From positions 1-64,000 of the forward strand of contig JAKNDB010000070.1 of NCBI GenBank assembly GCA_024305405.1: a stretch of DNA of 64,000 nucleotides, in the 5' to 3' direction. This DNA comes from Dirofilaria immitis (Eukaryota > Nematoda > Chromadorea > Rhabditida > Onchocercidae). The notes beneath the pieces were generated by a model. It was not told where the DNA came from, made no database searches, and was given only the letters and a program-made list of their open reading frames with translations. The translations under genes were made by a program, and so were the position numbers. The first letter of the stretch is position 1, and the number at the start of each line of letters is the position of its first letter. Below are positions 1 through 12,857 of the stretch, one piece after another.

Positions 1-174
1 ATAAATAATATATAACATATATGTTAAATATTTTTGATAAAAATTATTTTTATAAAAAAAATTATGAAAAAAAATTTTTCAAAAAAATACTACAACGTTG
101 ATAGACAGCGATGAAGTTATCATTTGTTAGATGGAGTGTGCTCATCGCTCACTCCCTAACCTGAGCAATAGATT

Positions 175-311
175 ATCATATATATATATGATGAATTTGT
201 CGTATATATTTGTATAATCATAGATATGCATTGTGACTCGTCTAATCATATATATACGATGATTTTGTCGTATATATTTCTCAATCACAGATACGGATTA
301 TGACTCGTCTG
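175..311. repeat. Two-copy tandem repeat, about 68 bp unit
   Basis: Two adjacent copies start with TCATATATATA and end with GACTCGTCT (about 175-244 and 245-311). They share the central words TTTGTCGTATATATTT and ATCA.AGATA. The copies differ by several substitutions, so the duplication is not recent. No coding signal is visible. Confidence 0.8.
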
Positions 312-384
312 TTGTGAAAATTTTTCTTGCGGGGCGACAAACACAGAAGAATTAAATTTTGTTTATTAGAAACAATTTAGTATT

Positions 385-690
385 AGGTGAAATGCGTAAA
401 ATACGGTTGAATTTGAGAAACATATATAATAGCCAACAAGATTAAGCGAAATGCGTAACAAATCGGTTGAATTTGAGAAGTGTATATAACAACCAAGTAG
501 ATTAGGTGAAATGCGTAACAAATCGGTTGAATTTGAGAAGTGTATATAACAACCAAGAAGTGATGATTTTCAAATAGAAAAGCCAACCTATTGTCCCTGT
601 GATTGATTATATAAGATTTCACAACCAAAGAGTGATGATTTTTAAATAGAGAAGCCAACCTATTGTCCTTGTGATTGATTATATAGGGTG
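385..690. repeat. Compound tandem repeats, about 60-bp and 71-bp units
   Basis: Three copies of a roughly 60-bp unit containing GAAATGCGTAA, CGGTTGAATTTGAGAA and TATATAA.A.CCAA run from about 389 to 555. They are followed by two copies of a roughly 71-bp unit containing AGTGATGATTTT, GCCAACCTATTGTCC and TGTGATTGATTATATA (about 551-690). The minus-strand 91-codon open frame here simply reads through the repeats and is not considered a gene. Confidence 0.8.
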
Positions 691-845
691 ATAAAAGGGG
701 AGTGATGAGAAAAAATTTGGATTGGAAAGATCTGTAAATGGATAAAATAGATGTTTTAAGAGGGACGAAAGATAGATAGAAAAATTTGTTACAAACAATG
801 TATTTCTAGGAATTTTATAAATTTGAATTAATTTCCTCTCGGTTT

Positions 846-1150
846 CCCGACACTTTTATGTACGGCTGAATAAACTCAATAAATTCTCTAGATGATCCAA
901 TCATTTAAAGGGTACCATACTCCTTGCAGAAGAGGGTATCAATGCAACTATCTCTGGTAAAAAAAATGCAATTGATAGAATATTTGATTTTCTACGTTCT
1001 GATTATAGGCTAAAAATCTTGTGTGGAAAGCAAGTACAGCGGAATTTCAACCATTTAGTAAAATGAAAGTAAGATTAAAAAAGAAATTGCAAACCTTGGT
1101 GCTTATAGTGCAGAATTCAAGAGGAATTGTAATTTTCTGAGAAATAAAAA
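846..1150 (+). pseudogene. trhO: Broken N-terminal fragment of a bacterial-type TrhO (UPF0176) gene
   Basis: TrhO-family proteins are rhodanese-like enzymes that hydroxylate wobble uridine in tRNA. Here one frame gives the family's start-region pattern HFYVRLNKLNKF, then a TGA near 891, then the signature [18 protein letters not shown] and a helix ending FDFLRSDY (902-1000). The frame then slips near 1018 to continue as [14 protein letters not shown], and slips again near 1080 to KKEIANLGAY. The catalytic rhodanese half is not seen. No promoter, intron or start codon in frame is evident. The [10 protein letters not shown] stretch is typical of bacterial, including Rickettsiales, members. The simplest reading is a decayed DNA transfer from a Wolbachia-like endosymbiont. 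A nematode paralogue is less likely but cannot be excluded without a search. Confidence 0.8.
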
Positions 1151-2429
1151 GAAACATGAAGATTCCGTTAAAATATCTCATTGCAAGGTTGTTAAACTTA
1201 CAGACGGCGTTGTTAGTATAGCTATATTAATGGAGGAAATAATTTCGTACGCATCATTATGAGCATTATTTTACCTTTTATGTTATTTTTATTATAACTT
1301 AATTGCTTGGGATCATTATAGTTTCCAACTATAACTCGAAAACGTTGTTGAGATATCTATAAGTGTTGTTTCACTCCGTTTTTTATTATTATAAAAATTT
1401 CTGTCGAACATAACTTTTCTGCTATTGTGTTGATTTGGGTTTTGATATTTGAGATCATAATAGTACATGATACATTTACATGTATTCATTTTATTGAATA
1501 ACAGTAATTATTTTATTAACATATTGTTGATGTATGCAAATTAAATATCTACGCTAGCAAAATATTTTATAATTGATCGTTTTTCGAACTTCACATGCCT
1601 TACACTGTACTTTCAAACAATTCATTTTGAACAATTTTTCGTAATAACACAAAATATCGGTAAAATCTCATCTCATTAAATTTTCGAAAATTAATAAATA
1701 CTGTTAATTTTTTTGTTTAATTTTCTAAATTTCTGGATTTTGAATAGCAAAAAAAGGAATCACAGCGCATGAGATAATAATGGTATGACAAATTTGATGT
1801 TTGATCATGGATTAAAAAACTTTTTATGTAATAAATGAACAAAATTGTCAACAAATCTGCAATAATCTCTTTTATTCACTCCAAATCACCGCTATGTCAT
1901 TCAGTGGTTTTGTTATGCTAATTATTCAAAATGTTGAAATCAGAGTTTTTATTAGTTACATGTAACTATCGCGGCATATAACTATCCCTTTCACCATCAA
2001 GTAATTTAATGTCTATTTGCCAAAATGATACCATTCGTCGTTCTTATCAAATTTTATAAATTGAATATCGAAACCTTGGAGAATTTCTTGTTTTAACCAG
2101 GCCTATAAATAAGAGATGAAAATTTTCAATAACCTAATACTTTCTCTTGATAATTACACAATATTACTTATTTCATTTTTTTGCTAAACAAGTTGGCTAA
2201 AAAGATTCACATTTTAATTCCGTTTCTAAAATTTGCAGGAATGTTAAATTTTGCTTGAAAACATTCGAGATTTTATAAATTTACTGTTGTGAATATTATT
2301 ATATAAGGCGTGTAGTATGATAACTATGAATTTTTTAATTTGAAATAAAAATACTATGATTAATGATTACATGTAATGTTGCAATAATTTCATATAATAA
2401 AAATTTTTAGCTCTTAACAATCTTCGAAT
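1151..2429. other. AT-rich intergenic DNA
   Basis: No open frame with coding character or splice structure is seen. The first 100 bases after the TrhO relic stay open in the last TrhO frame to about 1260 but show no recognisable motif. The stretch directly before 2430 should hold the promoter of the secreted-repeat gene; no distinct element could be pinned down. Confidence 0.5.
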
Positions 2430-3708
2430 ATGACCTTTCATATATGGAAATTCATGGAAATCCAAATTCTTTTTACATTCTCATTTATTTTTTTTTGTTC
2501 CGTTGTAATCAACGGTACACCAACCACTACAACTCCTAAAGGTAAATTTGTAGATTTCATTCATCTATTTGATTTAACTATGCAAAATTAAATGATTTAG
2601 GCAAAATAAACAATGCTGAAGTTGATGAAGCTGGCGAATATTCCAACAGTGGAATCTATAGAGTTAGGAAAAGGATAAAGTTAGCAGGTAAATTTGAATA
2701 TTTTTGCCGTGGATTAATTTAGTTCCGAAAAATTAAATAATTTAGGAAAATTCTATAGTGACGAATGAAATCTAACTTTGCGGCAGGCGCTATTCCGCTG
2801 CGGAATTCACTTCTTCACTGAATTATGCAAAATTAAATGATTTAGGCAAAATAAACAATGCTGAAGTTGACGAAGCTAGCGAATATTCAAATAATCGATC
2901 CCGTAAAACTAGAAAAGAAACAGAGCGAACAGGTAAACTTGAAGATTTTTGTAATCGATAACTTCATTTTGTAAAATTAAATAATTTAGATGATATAAAT
3001 AGTGACGAATCAAATGTAACTACAATATATTTGAGTGTTTGCGGCAGGCGCTATTCGATGCGGGATTCACTTCTTGACTGAGTTATGCAAAATTAATGAT
3101 TTAGGCGACATAAACAATGCTGAAGTTGATGAAGTTGGCGAATATTCCAACAGCGGAACCTACAGAGTCAGGAAAAGAATAAAGTTAGCAGGTAAATTTA
3201 AATATTTTTGCCGTGGATTAATTTAATTCCGAATAATTAAATAATTTAGAAGAATTCTATAGTGACGAATCAAATCTAACTTTGCGGCAGGCGCTATTCC
3301 GATGCGGAATTCATTTCTTGACTGAATTATGCAAAATTAAATGATTTAGACAAAATAAACAATGCTGAAGTTGATGAAGCTGGCGAATATTCAAATAATC
3401 GATACCGTAGAGCTAGAAAAGAAACAGAGCGAACAGGTAAATTTGAAGATTTTTGCAATCGATAATTTCATTTTGTAAAATTAAATAATTTAGAAGATAT
3501 AAATAGTGACGAATCAGATCTAATTATGACGTGTTTCAATATTATGACGGAATTTGAACCGACAGAGGATCCACTAAGAAAATATCTCTCAAATTTGTCC
3601 AACTCTGATTTGCTTCCTTTGCGTTTGTTGGTCTTTTACATTCAGTTCATCAATTTATTCTTATATTTTCACTTATTCCTAATAATGATGCGCTTTTCAA
3701 TAAAATGA
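2430..3708 (+). CDS. Secreted protein with a fourfold duplicated 29-residue exon, function unknown
   Basis: Model: exons 2430-2541, 2601-2687, 2846-2932, 3105-3191, 3350-3436 and 3494-3708, about 224 residues. All introns are GT-AG and phase 1, so the 87-bp repeat exons can be added or skipped without breaking frame. Exon 1 encodes a signal peptide (hydrophobic run ILFTFSFIFFCSVVING) followed by a short threonine-rich segment. Each repeat exon starts with .INNAEVDE.. and ends in basic residues. Copies 1 and 3 end YRVRKRIKLA, while copies 2 and 4 end ARKETERT or similar. The last exon begins EDINSDES and ends in a hydrophobic tail before TGA. The introns between repeats keep decayed copies of the start of the last exon, one with a TGA. 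The family is not recognised. The dibasic KR sites could be processed in the secretory pathway, but that is inference. Confidence 0.6.
2601..3493 (+). repeat. 504-bp segmental tandem duplication made of about 250-bp half-units
   Basis: Repeat exons begin at 2601, 2846, 3105 and 3350. The spacing alternates 245, 259, 245. Copies 1 and 3 (504 apart) and copies 2 and 4 (504 apart) are the closest pairs. This indicates an older duplication of an exon plus its flanking intron, followed by a newer duplication of the whole dimer. Conserved non-exon words include GCGGCAGGCGCTATTC and GCAAAATTAAATGATTTAG. Confidence 0.85.
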
Positions 3709-4203
3709 TAAGATCGGTCTATCATCTGTCATCTCTTTTTTCTTCCGATTTATCGCATTGAAGGTGTTGTAAATCTTTTCATATATTTGTAACCGAAATA
3801 TTGCTAATGCGGATCAGACCGTTGTTTATCATAAATTGCACAATGGTCAATCCAATTGATCGACGAATCTTTCCTACATATGAAACATTTGGTAAAATGA
3901 CTAGACTTTAGAGTGGTCAGTTTTTACTTCTGAAACTTGCTAACGCATAGAATTTGATCTTTAATAAGATCAACCATTTTAGTATAATTACCTCATTCCA
4001 TTAAGATTTCACTGATATGAATCTCTTTTATTTTCTAGATCTTTTATAGAATAAAAAATTTTCGATACACTGACATTATTCATACTATTGAAATCTCAGA
4101 ATATATTTCACTCCGCCATTTGAAGATTAAGTTGGAGTATTTAGAAAACTATCAAATATGAGAAAAAATTCAGTTAATAATTTAGCTTATTCTAGCTTGC
4201 AAA

Positions 4204-6040
4204 ATGATGAAATTAACAAAAAATGAAGAAGAGAATGGCATATGTTTTCGTGTAAATAAATATTGGCCTCCATTTTATTATACAAATTGTAAGTAATTTC
4301 AATTATTTTGTATTTCTGTCAAATTAATTCTTAATTATTGATTTATCTTTCAATTTCTTTTAACTTAAAAAATGAAATTTCACTTTTATATACTTAACAT
4401 TGAATGAAATATCGGTTTTTCCAGACTACAAACAAGACCACCTTCTTAATTATTATTTCATGCTTATTCCAATAGCTTACAAGAAAAATCTTGATTTTCT
4501 CACTAATTTGATCCATTTGAGGTTGGTTGCATGCTTTATTAAAAGCATATCTTTTTCGTTTTTTTATCCATGTTCATTTGCTGCAATCAAAATTCTGAAT
4601 ATGAGAAGATTTTAAATTATTTTTGAATCCTTCGACGTCCTTCATAGTAGCAAAAATACTGCATAACACTAAATTGCTTTGATAGAGAGGATTTGAAGTT
4701 TTGACAGAGTTAGTTTCATCATCCGCTTTGAAACATTATATTACGCAGCATCATTATCCTTAGTATCATTATCAAATGCATTTGATTGGTAACAATTGTT
4801 ACAATATTATTGAGTTAGAAATGAAAAGCGACAAATAAGTGTTTCATCTGTGGAAAAATATAACTTAATGCAATGATCTGACTATTCGCTTCAAATTAAT
4901 ATTAATAATTAATTTTCAGAAATGGATGTAGTAGTAAAGAAGCTGAAGAGAATGAGGCCAACAATAATAATAATATTACCATAATAATGGTAATAATTAC
5001 TGAATATTTTCTCTCTTCTAAAATTCTAAGCATTTATTAATTTTTTAATATTTTTATTAGTCGTCGTCCTATAATCTAATATGATAATATTTCACTGCTG
5101 AACAGATTGCTCGTATAGTGAAACAAATTAATCGCAATTTCCAGCGCGAAGCGAAATTCGTTCTCGCTTTCACAGAGCATTCATGTTCTCGACTGGAATC
5201 GGGTATTTCCAATATTTTTTCGATGAGGGATAACCGTCCTCTACCTATTTGTATTATTGTACCCAATAATACTTTTAATAAGTATCAGAGGTAAATGGAT
5301 TATTATATGCATCAGAAGATGCATAAATTTTATGATAATCTGCAAGAAAATGATCGGAAGGAGATCAGATTTTTGCCAAAGCATTACAAAAAAATACAAA
5401 ATCAATACAGTATAAATAAACAAGGCATATCAAGTTTCATTATTATATTATTCATGATTTCAGTTACGGTGATAAATGTCTAATATTTTACGGGAGCAAT
5501 ATTGAAGTATCGACGTTTCTTGTGAAAACAAAAGATGAAATAGTGCTGAGAAAAAACTGTTGGAATGGAAGGTCTCACTTATTTTCATTCTTATAATTGC
5601 TTGTTCAGTTAATTTTGCTTAATTTCGTTAGCCTAATTGATTCTAACTATCAATCAAATTGATTTTCAGCGAAATCATTATTATATTTACAATTAATTAA
5701 TTTTTCAATTGTTGTTAGGTCACTTTGTGAACTTTTTTATTTCCGTTCCAATTTATAGTTGTTTACTGTCTACTTTGCGTGCATTCTTCCAATCATTTTA
5801 TTCTACAGCATGGATTACGTTTCCTCAGAAGCCATAATATTATCGCATTTCATATCATAGAATATGAGACGTTAGCAATCGATGGAACTATATTTAGGTT
5901 TGAATTTTTTTGTGTTTTTAGTGCATTTTTTGAAATCATATAATTTAATTTCCAGGGAGATATTTGATATTGAGCCGTTTCCCATGAAAACTACTCTTTT
6001 CATTTCATGGCAATTCTACGATGAATTATTTGAAACGTGA
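4204..6040 (+). CDS. Unidentified multi-exon protein
   Basis: Phase-consistent exons are 4204-4288 (starts MMKLTKNEEE, includes KYWPPFYYTN), 4425-4521 (DHLLNYYFMLIPIAYKKN), 4920-4989 (GCSSKEAEENEA then an Asn run), 5106-5290 (INRNFQREAKFVLAF, then RPLPICIIVPNNTFNKYQ), 5809-5897 and 5956-6040 (ends WQFYDELFET and TGA). The link from 5290 to 5809 is not resolved. The reading frame carries on past a TAA at 5292 into a coding-looking stretch (NLQENDRKEIRFLPKHYKK, to about 5415). Either an intron here is misplaced, an exon is missing, or the gene is damaged. No known domain was recognised. The protein could be a nematode-specific enzyme or a decayed gene. Confidence rests on matching splice phases, not on similarity. 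Confidence 0.4.
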
Positions 6041-6129
6041 CCAATTATTTGTAATAATTGGATTCAAAAAATTTTGGCGTCGCCGATTATATTGAATCGA
6101 ATTTTTCAAGCCGTTAATAAAATATACTA

Positions 6130-6430
6130 TGCAATTTTTGTCGCGTCTTTATTGGGTGTGAGCTGACGTCGAGGGGACCAAATGTCACCAGTATTGGGGA
6201 TTGAGTAGGGTGTAGTGGAGCTGTATTGAGCGTACACCGTGAAGCCGAAACGTTTATTACTGATTGTATTTAAGTGATAACAATCCACTTGATGATGATC
6301 ACTCGTGGTTTATACCTTCCCAGAAGTGGGAGTGATTAATTCTAGCACCGGAAACATACCGGATGTGGAGGAAACATTACAGTAAGATTAAAAGGGGAGA
6401 TTAGCGTGGGAAAATAAGCGTTTAAACAAA
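6130..6430. other. GC-richer island of unknown origin
   Basis: About 300 bases stand out from the AT-rich background (for example GTGAGCTGACGTCGAGGGGA and GGTGTAGTGGAGCTG). Frames are short and no protein family is recognised. It could be a transposon remnant, an LTR piece or a non-coding exon. No terminal repeats or target duplications were found. Confidence 0.35.
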
Positions 6431-9400
6431 AGGATGTAGATTGGTTGGATAACAACAAAAACGTGTGAAAAACAATTTTGTAGATATGACTGGGATGATT
6501 CATAGTTTCATGAGCATTAATTTACAGTGAGTAATCTATTTGCTTATTTGTTTACAATAGGAAATTTATTTAATTATGTAATTGTATGTTGGAGTTTCAC
6601 GAATCAGCGTTCGCGACAATTTTCTCCCATCAAATTATTTCTAAAGAAATCACAACTATTAGTCGAATTTGCTAGAAAGTATGCCACAATAAATAATAAA
6701 TAAAATGGCAAAATTGCGATACTTAAAAATCCGAAAATAGAAATTTATTGAAATATGCTGAAATGAATGAAGAAACATTGTAGAATGTCGGAACAGTCCA
6801 AGCTTAAAAAGATATTGAATGAAATAATGAATAAAGAAAGTATGAAATGATATTAAAATGTCGATATCTAAAATCGAAATTTGTAAAAGTTAGATTATAT
6901 AAACTGTTTAATTATTTTTTATAATATATAACTTATTTTGAATTTAAGAAATCGAATCTTAAAGATTTTGAAAGTTGGCAAGTTCTGAAAGAATAAGCAA
7001 AACATTAAGTAGAAACGTTAGAAGATAAGGATGGGTAATCTTGTAAACTTCATTACAATTTAATTTGATTCAATCTTTTTTCTTTCAAAATTTATCTTTG
7101 ATTTATTATTAAATTTTCAATTTTTGTTTTCGATTATTTCAAATTTTATTTTTTTCTAATCACATCTTTGAATCACTTTAAAAAAGGATGCTATATAAAA
7201 AATATCAAATTATCCGGCTATATAATTCGAGAGTAGTCAAATTATTCGTTAGATAATTTAGGTCGATTGCATAATTCGAAAATGATTTTGTTGTTATTTT
7301 TTGTTGAATTGGTTGAGCCGATGTCACAACAGACTCGAAATAAGGTTTATTTTTTATGTAGAATAGGAATAGAACGACGTTATACACGGGTCACAATGAC
7401 AGTACCAATGATTTAAAAATGAAATTGAAGAATTGAAGAATTGTAGGGGATTAAGATGAATTAGTTTTTCGATAATTCGTAACTGACTCAACTATTAAAT
7501 TAGAGGGTTTTTAAAGAGTAACAAATTGGGCGTGTAGAAAGGTTTGTTAGGTTTTTTAGCTAACAATTGGATGGTTGGTTGGATGGCTGAGGAAATGAAT
7601 TAAAATTCTAAGACAGAAAATGGGAAAATGTAGCGTGGGAACATGTAAACATTGACAAATATGTACATTAATGTGTTAAATGGTACTAATGGATCAACAT
7701 AATAATTTGTAATTATTTTTATGTTAAATTCTTATTATTTATTTGGAATTTCGCGATATTAAAATTCGTGACAATTATTATTCAAATGTTGCTACATGTT
7801 TTCTTTGGTTTTAACTATAATTTTCATTAAAATAGGATTTCTAATCAATACTCGGTAATGTAATGAATTTTAAAAGTAGAGTATAATGAGATGGACACCT
7901 GAGTAACTAAGTTAAGATCTTAAAAATCACCAACGAGTGATTAAAGGAAATGATTTGAAAATTTATTGTTAGAACATTTATATTTTTTTAGCTTATCTTG
8001 CTCTACAGCTTAATTCATCCAATATCTATCTAACTTTGCATAATGATTTTTTTGTTGTTGGGAACGGGAAAACAACTGAAATGATCGGATTACTTCTTAA
8101 ATTTAAATTACGAAATTAGGATAATTAGTTCTTTTTATTTGAATTTTTAATATGATTGTAGCAGAAGTCGATAATATTTTTGTCACATATTTAACTCCTT
8201 GATTTTTTCAATCAAAAAATTCTTTAATTTAGTTTTGATTTTGTTTTAATATATAGTAAGAAAGTTTTATTTCTTGATGAATACTGCTGTCCATTAAATT
8301 TTCAACTCTTCAGAAGATTTTCATGCAGTCTTTCCTATGTGAATTTGCTGATTATGTCCAAGCAATAATTTTCGCCTGATTTTTTTATTTCCACAGGTTA
8401 CTAGATAATTTTTATAATTTGTCAAAAACTATAGTTATAAAGAATGTAGTAATTCTTTTTACTGTCAAAATTATTTGCTGTAGCGATAATTTATATACAC
8501 TATTTTCGACAATATCTTGGACAATTTTTTTATTGATAAATTCAAGGAGGTTTTTATGTAATCTAATTAATTATAGTTACAAATTTTTCATGTTGCTCCA
8601 TCTGTCTTGAACTATGATTTTCATATGTATTTCATTGATAGATTGAAATTGATAAGCTCATTTAAGTTTCATTTGCTAGCTTGAAAATATACATAAAAAT
8701 TGGCTATGGATTGGAACCCACAGTGAAAAATAATAAAATTGTAAAATTGAAATATAATAAAATTGAAATTTGTTAATAGCATATTATTAATAATATCATA
8801 AAATATAAATCTTACTTATTGATAATTTGCTATTAAAATTTCAAATTGTAATAATTGCTTATAAGAATTTAATTCAATTTTAAGCCGTACAAAAGGAAAA
8901 TACAAATTTAAAACTTTTTAAACTAAAAAAATTTCAATTTATTGCAATATATTGGTGATAGTAGTATAAAATATTCACTTTGCTTATAAATTCTTGCTAA
9001 AATTGCAAATCTTAATAATTGATCTTAGAAATTAAATTTAATTTCAAATCCTAGTAATGCCATATGAATTTAAATTTTTCAAATTAAAAACGAAAATATA
9101 TTTTCAATATCTATTAAATCATTGCCAGAAAATCATAATTGCTTTTTTGTGTTCACAAAATTTTTGAAATATAATTTTTCTTAATCTTTTGTGCGTTATT
9201 ATATCAAATAATCGTATATACAGAAATATTTTAAGAATTTTTTTATTAAATGTTCAAATTCTAGTCTTACAAAGATAGAGATGCATCGTTTTAAAGTTTT
9301 CCTATGAGGAAAAAAGAACAGGAACGTAATATCGTTGATCGATAGTTAATAAACGAATTTATTTACCAATATTGTAGATGTGGATCAAGTAGAAATTATT

Positions 9401-12400
9401 GATTTATGGATAATATAATTATCAAAAAATAATAAATGATAGTTATATTTTTAATTTGTGAGTTTTGTAGAGCAGTAGAAAAATAGCGACAATAATTCTT
9501 GAACTACGATAATAATATAAGCCTTTGGAAATTTGAATAATTGCTCATTTAAGATGTGAAACAAAATCTGCCATCGTTCTTTATTTAATTTTTCCATGAT
9601 AAATCTCAAATATCATATTAAATGCTTCTACATTTCTATGCTGACGTATAAAAAATGATTTCATTTTTTTTTTTTTGTTATCATTTTAGTATCTAATTGG
9701 ATCAGTTAAAAATCCGATATTAATGAATTAAAGTAATCATTTAATTTCGACGTATAGAAAACAAATTTAATTTTACGCTTTTGAAAATTTATATTTTTAT
9801 TTTTAAATATTATTGATTAATTATGAAATGATGTAAAATAATATATAAAGTAAACTCCTCTTATCCATTATTTTTAACACAATTTGGACAAGAATTGCAA
9901 TAAAAAAAAATAACAATTTCCTGTCAATTGATTCATTTATTGTTTATGAAAAAATATTCAAATAAATTATTTCTCCTTAAGCAAACCTTTTTAATTTCAT
10001 TATTTAAAAAATTTTATCAACAATATATGCACGTTATCAATAGATTAAATGTTGCGACTATTGAGATGTACATTTTAAATAATTAACAAATAGAAATAAA
10101 TTTTCAAAAGTTGAAAAAATATCGGCAAAATTTAAACATAGTCTTCTTTTCAAATTAATTAGATAATTCTATTATTAATATTTCCACTTTGATATATTTA
10201 ATGTCAATCAATTAAATTCGATCAAATATATTTAATACCAAGATTTAATTAAATAGATTCAAAATATTCACGAGATAAATAAGCAAATCATATAATTTAG
10301 GCTTAAAATTTTAAAACATTTAATATTAAATATGTTAATTTAGAATTAAACGATGATTTAGAGGAAATCAAGGTGATCAATCATTATAGATTTCTTATTA
10401 ATCGATAATTGTAGTAGGAAATCATTGATAAAATTATCTCGTCATTATCATATATTATTTAAGGTTTCGGACATTTTCACACTGCTTATTTTTCTGCAAC
10501 ACTTCTAAATAATTCAAAATACAGAAGTTTTTTTCAATTTTATCGTAATTTGTGCGATTTTCAATTCATTTATTTCGATAATTATTTCCAAAAATTATTT
10601 ATCATAATTATCAATGATTATTCCGAGAAATAAAAAATCTAGATAGTTCGATATTCAAAATTTACATAAATTTTATAAGGATTATGAATAATATTTATCT
10701 ATTCATTCTTTCGATAAAATCGGAACTGATTTTTCTATGATAATTAATTAAATTTCTTTATGCTACATTTCTAAGCCAGATTTATATAATTAAACTTATT
10801 TTAATTATTGATCAGGAAGGAGAAATTTTAAATATATATTTATTACAATGACTGATTATCATGAATTTTCGTAAAATAAATCGTTGAAAGAATAATTATT
10901 TGCACTTTATAGATTCAAATTTATATAATAATTGACAATTTCAAATACCCTTTGCAATGATTAATCATAATTCAGATTCGCTATTGAATGTAATGATTAT
11001 TACAATCAATAACGAATATTACAATCAATAACGAATAACATTTTATTTGAGCAAAGAAAAAGTATATGTATAGAAAAAAAGGATGAAATAAATTATACCA
11101 TTAATGTATATAAGTTATAAGGAAAGAAATAATATCCGTCAAGAGAAAAAAGAAAGAAATCTTTAATTATCAATAAGTTCAAGTTCAAATATTGTATTGA
11201 ACTCTAAACATCGGAAAGCACAAACAAATAATGCTATATCGAGAATATATGTCATTTAATAATAACAATAGGTAAAACTAAATCTTGTAAGTAAAGAATA
11301 TAAATTGATTAATTAATTCATTAAGAAGAAATCTATGAATGGAATTATTTTTATGTCTGATTGAGTAAATACTATGTCATCAAATATATATATTTATTGG
11401 ACATTCACTAATATTCGTTTTCCTTTTCCAAATTAAAATTAATGTAAAATTAGGTGTGTTAAAATTTTATTATCAAAATCAGAAATTCGAAATAAATATG
11501 TTCCATACAAATCAATGCTTTGTTTTTATGATTAATTAATGGATAATTTTATTTTGGAAAATTTAAAGTAATCCTGGAAGAGAGCTTTCTTCAATCAACA
11601 TTTTTCCAAGAAGGAATGATTATCCACCGAAAAGACTATAATAATCAGTCGATCCACTATCAACATTTTGAAAAGCTTCATCTTGAAAAATATTATCTAT
11701 TCGATGGTCGAAAAGTTTAAAACCCTGGCATACATGAATTATGAAAGTTGTTAAATTAGTAATAATTATATTAATTAAGATTAATCATAATAGTCACTTA
11801 TCCACCGATATAATATAAAATATATTTCCCTTCATAAAGAGCAAATCTGATAATAAAACATTAATAATATTTGATCTGTGAAATAAACAAATTATATTAC
11901 TCATTCAGTCTCAAAATTTACACTTTTAAATAATACTTTTTATAATTTCTATCATTTGGTTAACAAAATCCGTATAGGAAAGTGAGCCACATGGTATCTC
12001 AGATAATATTGGCAATATTGTAGAGAAATTTTTGTAGAAAAATAGCAATAAAAATCAGTTTTATTATTAAAAGCAGAAACAATTTTAATAGATTAAAAAT
12101 TACAAATTAAATATTAATTGTAAATAAAACAATTCGTAATAGAAATTTAAAAAAAAAAAGATAACAAAAACAAGAATTTATTTGCGTCGAAATAATTTAT
12201 CAATTCAGATGTGTCATCACTACTAATAAAATGCAACTGAAATTTATTTACTTCACTGACATACATATAAATATCAGCTTTATTGCTTTGAACAGTACCA
12301 TTATATATATCTATTGAGTGTTAAATTCACTGACAAGAGATAAAAAAGTTTCCAAGTTTTTTGGAAAATATATTGCAGAATGGTGTGGATATGATGATAT

Positions 12401-12857
12401 ACTCAGTATTATATCATTTTTCATTACAAATTAAAATGAAATTTCAAATAAATTTTGAATTACGTCTTAAAAATTTTCGCAAAATTTCAGGTTTGCATTT
12501 CCACAAGCATATAAGAATCAAATATAAAATTTGACAGCTTACCGAATTTGGGAAATCTTCATATCGAAGAGAAACAACAGAAATATTTGTTGACAAATCC
12601 GTAGAATCAACTAATTGGATGACTTCAATGTGAATTAAAAATTTGCGATTATATTGCATGCCATTTTAGATATGATGCGATTTAGGAAACTAAAACTAAA
12701 TTTTTCCGCAGAAATTCTTTCAATATTTCTTGTTTCACGAATTATGGAAATCAATCATATTCAACTTTAAACTTCTATACTAAATAATTATATTAACTAA
12801 TCATGGATTTAACAAAAATGCGGAGCACAAATTAAATTTCCAATTGATCAGTTATTT
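6431..12857. other. Long AT-rich stretch without a recognisable gene
   Basis: Open frames here are short and made of AT-rich codons. The only exon-like piece is on the minus strand at about 12544-12659. It reads IEVIQLVDSTDLSTNIS..SLRYEDFPNS and ends in a good GTAAGC donor, but no partner exon could be phased to it. There are no tRNA-like, rRNA-like or transposon protein signals. Confidence 0.5.

Noticed and set aside
383..658. 91-codon minus-strand open frame
   Set aside because: It is a read-through of tandem repeats; the peptide just repeats the DNA unit.
3035..3226. Plus-strand frame starting MFAAGAIRCGIHF
   Set aside because: It reads through an intron into repeat exon 3 because of a one-base difference. 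The spliced model explains the region better.
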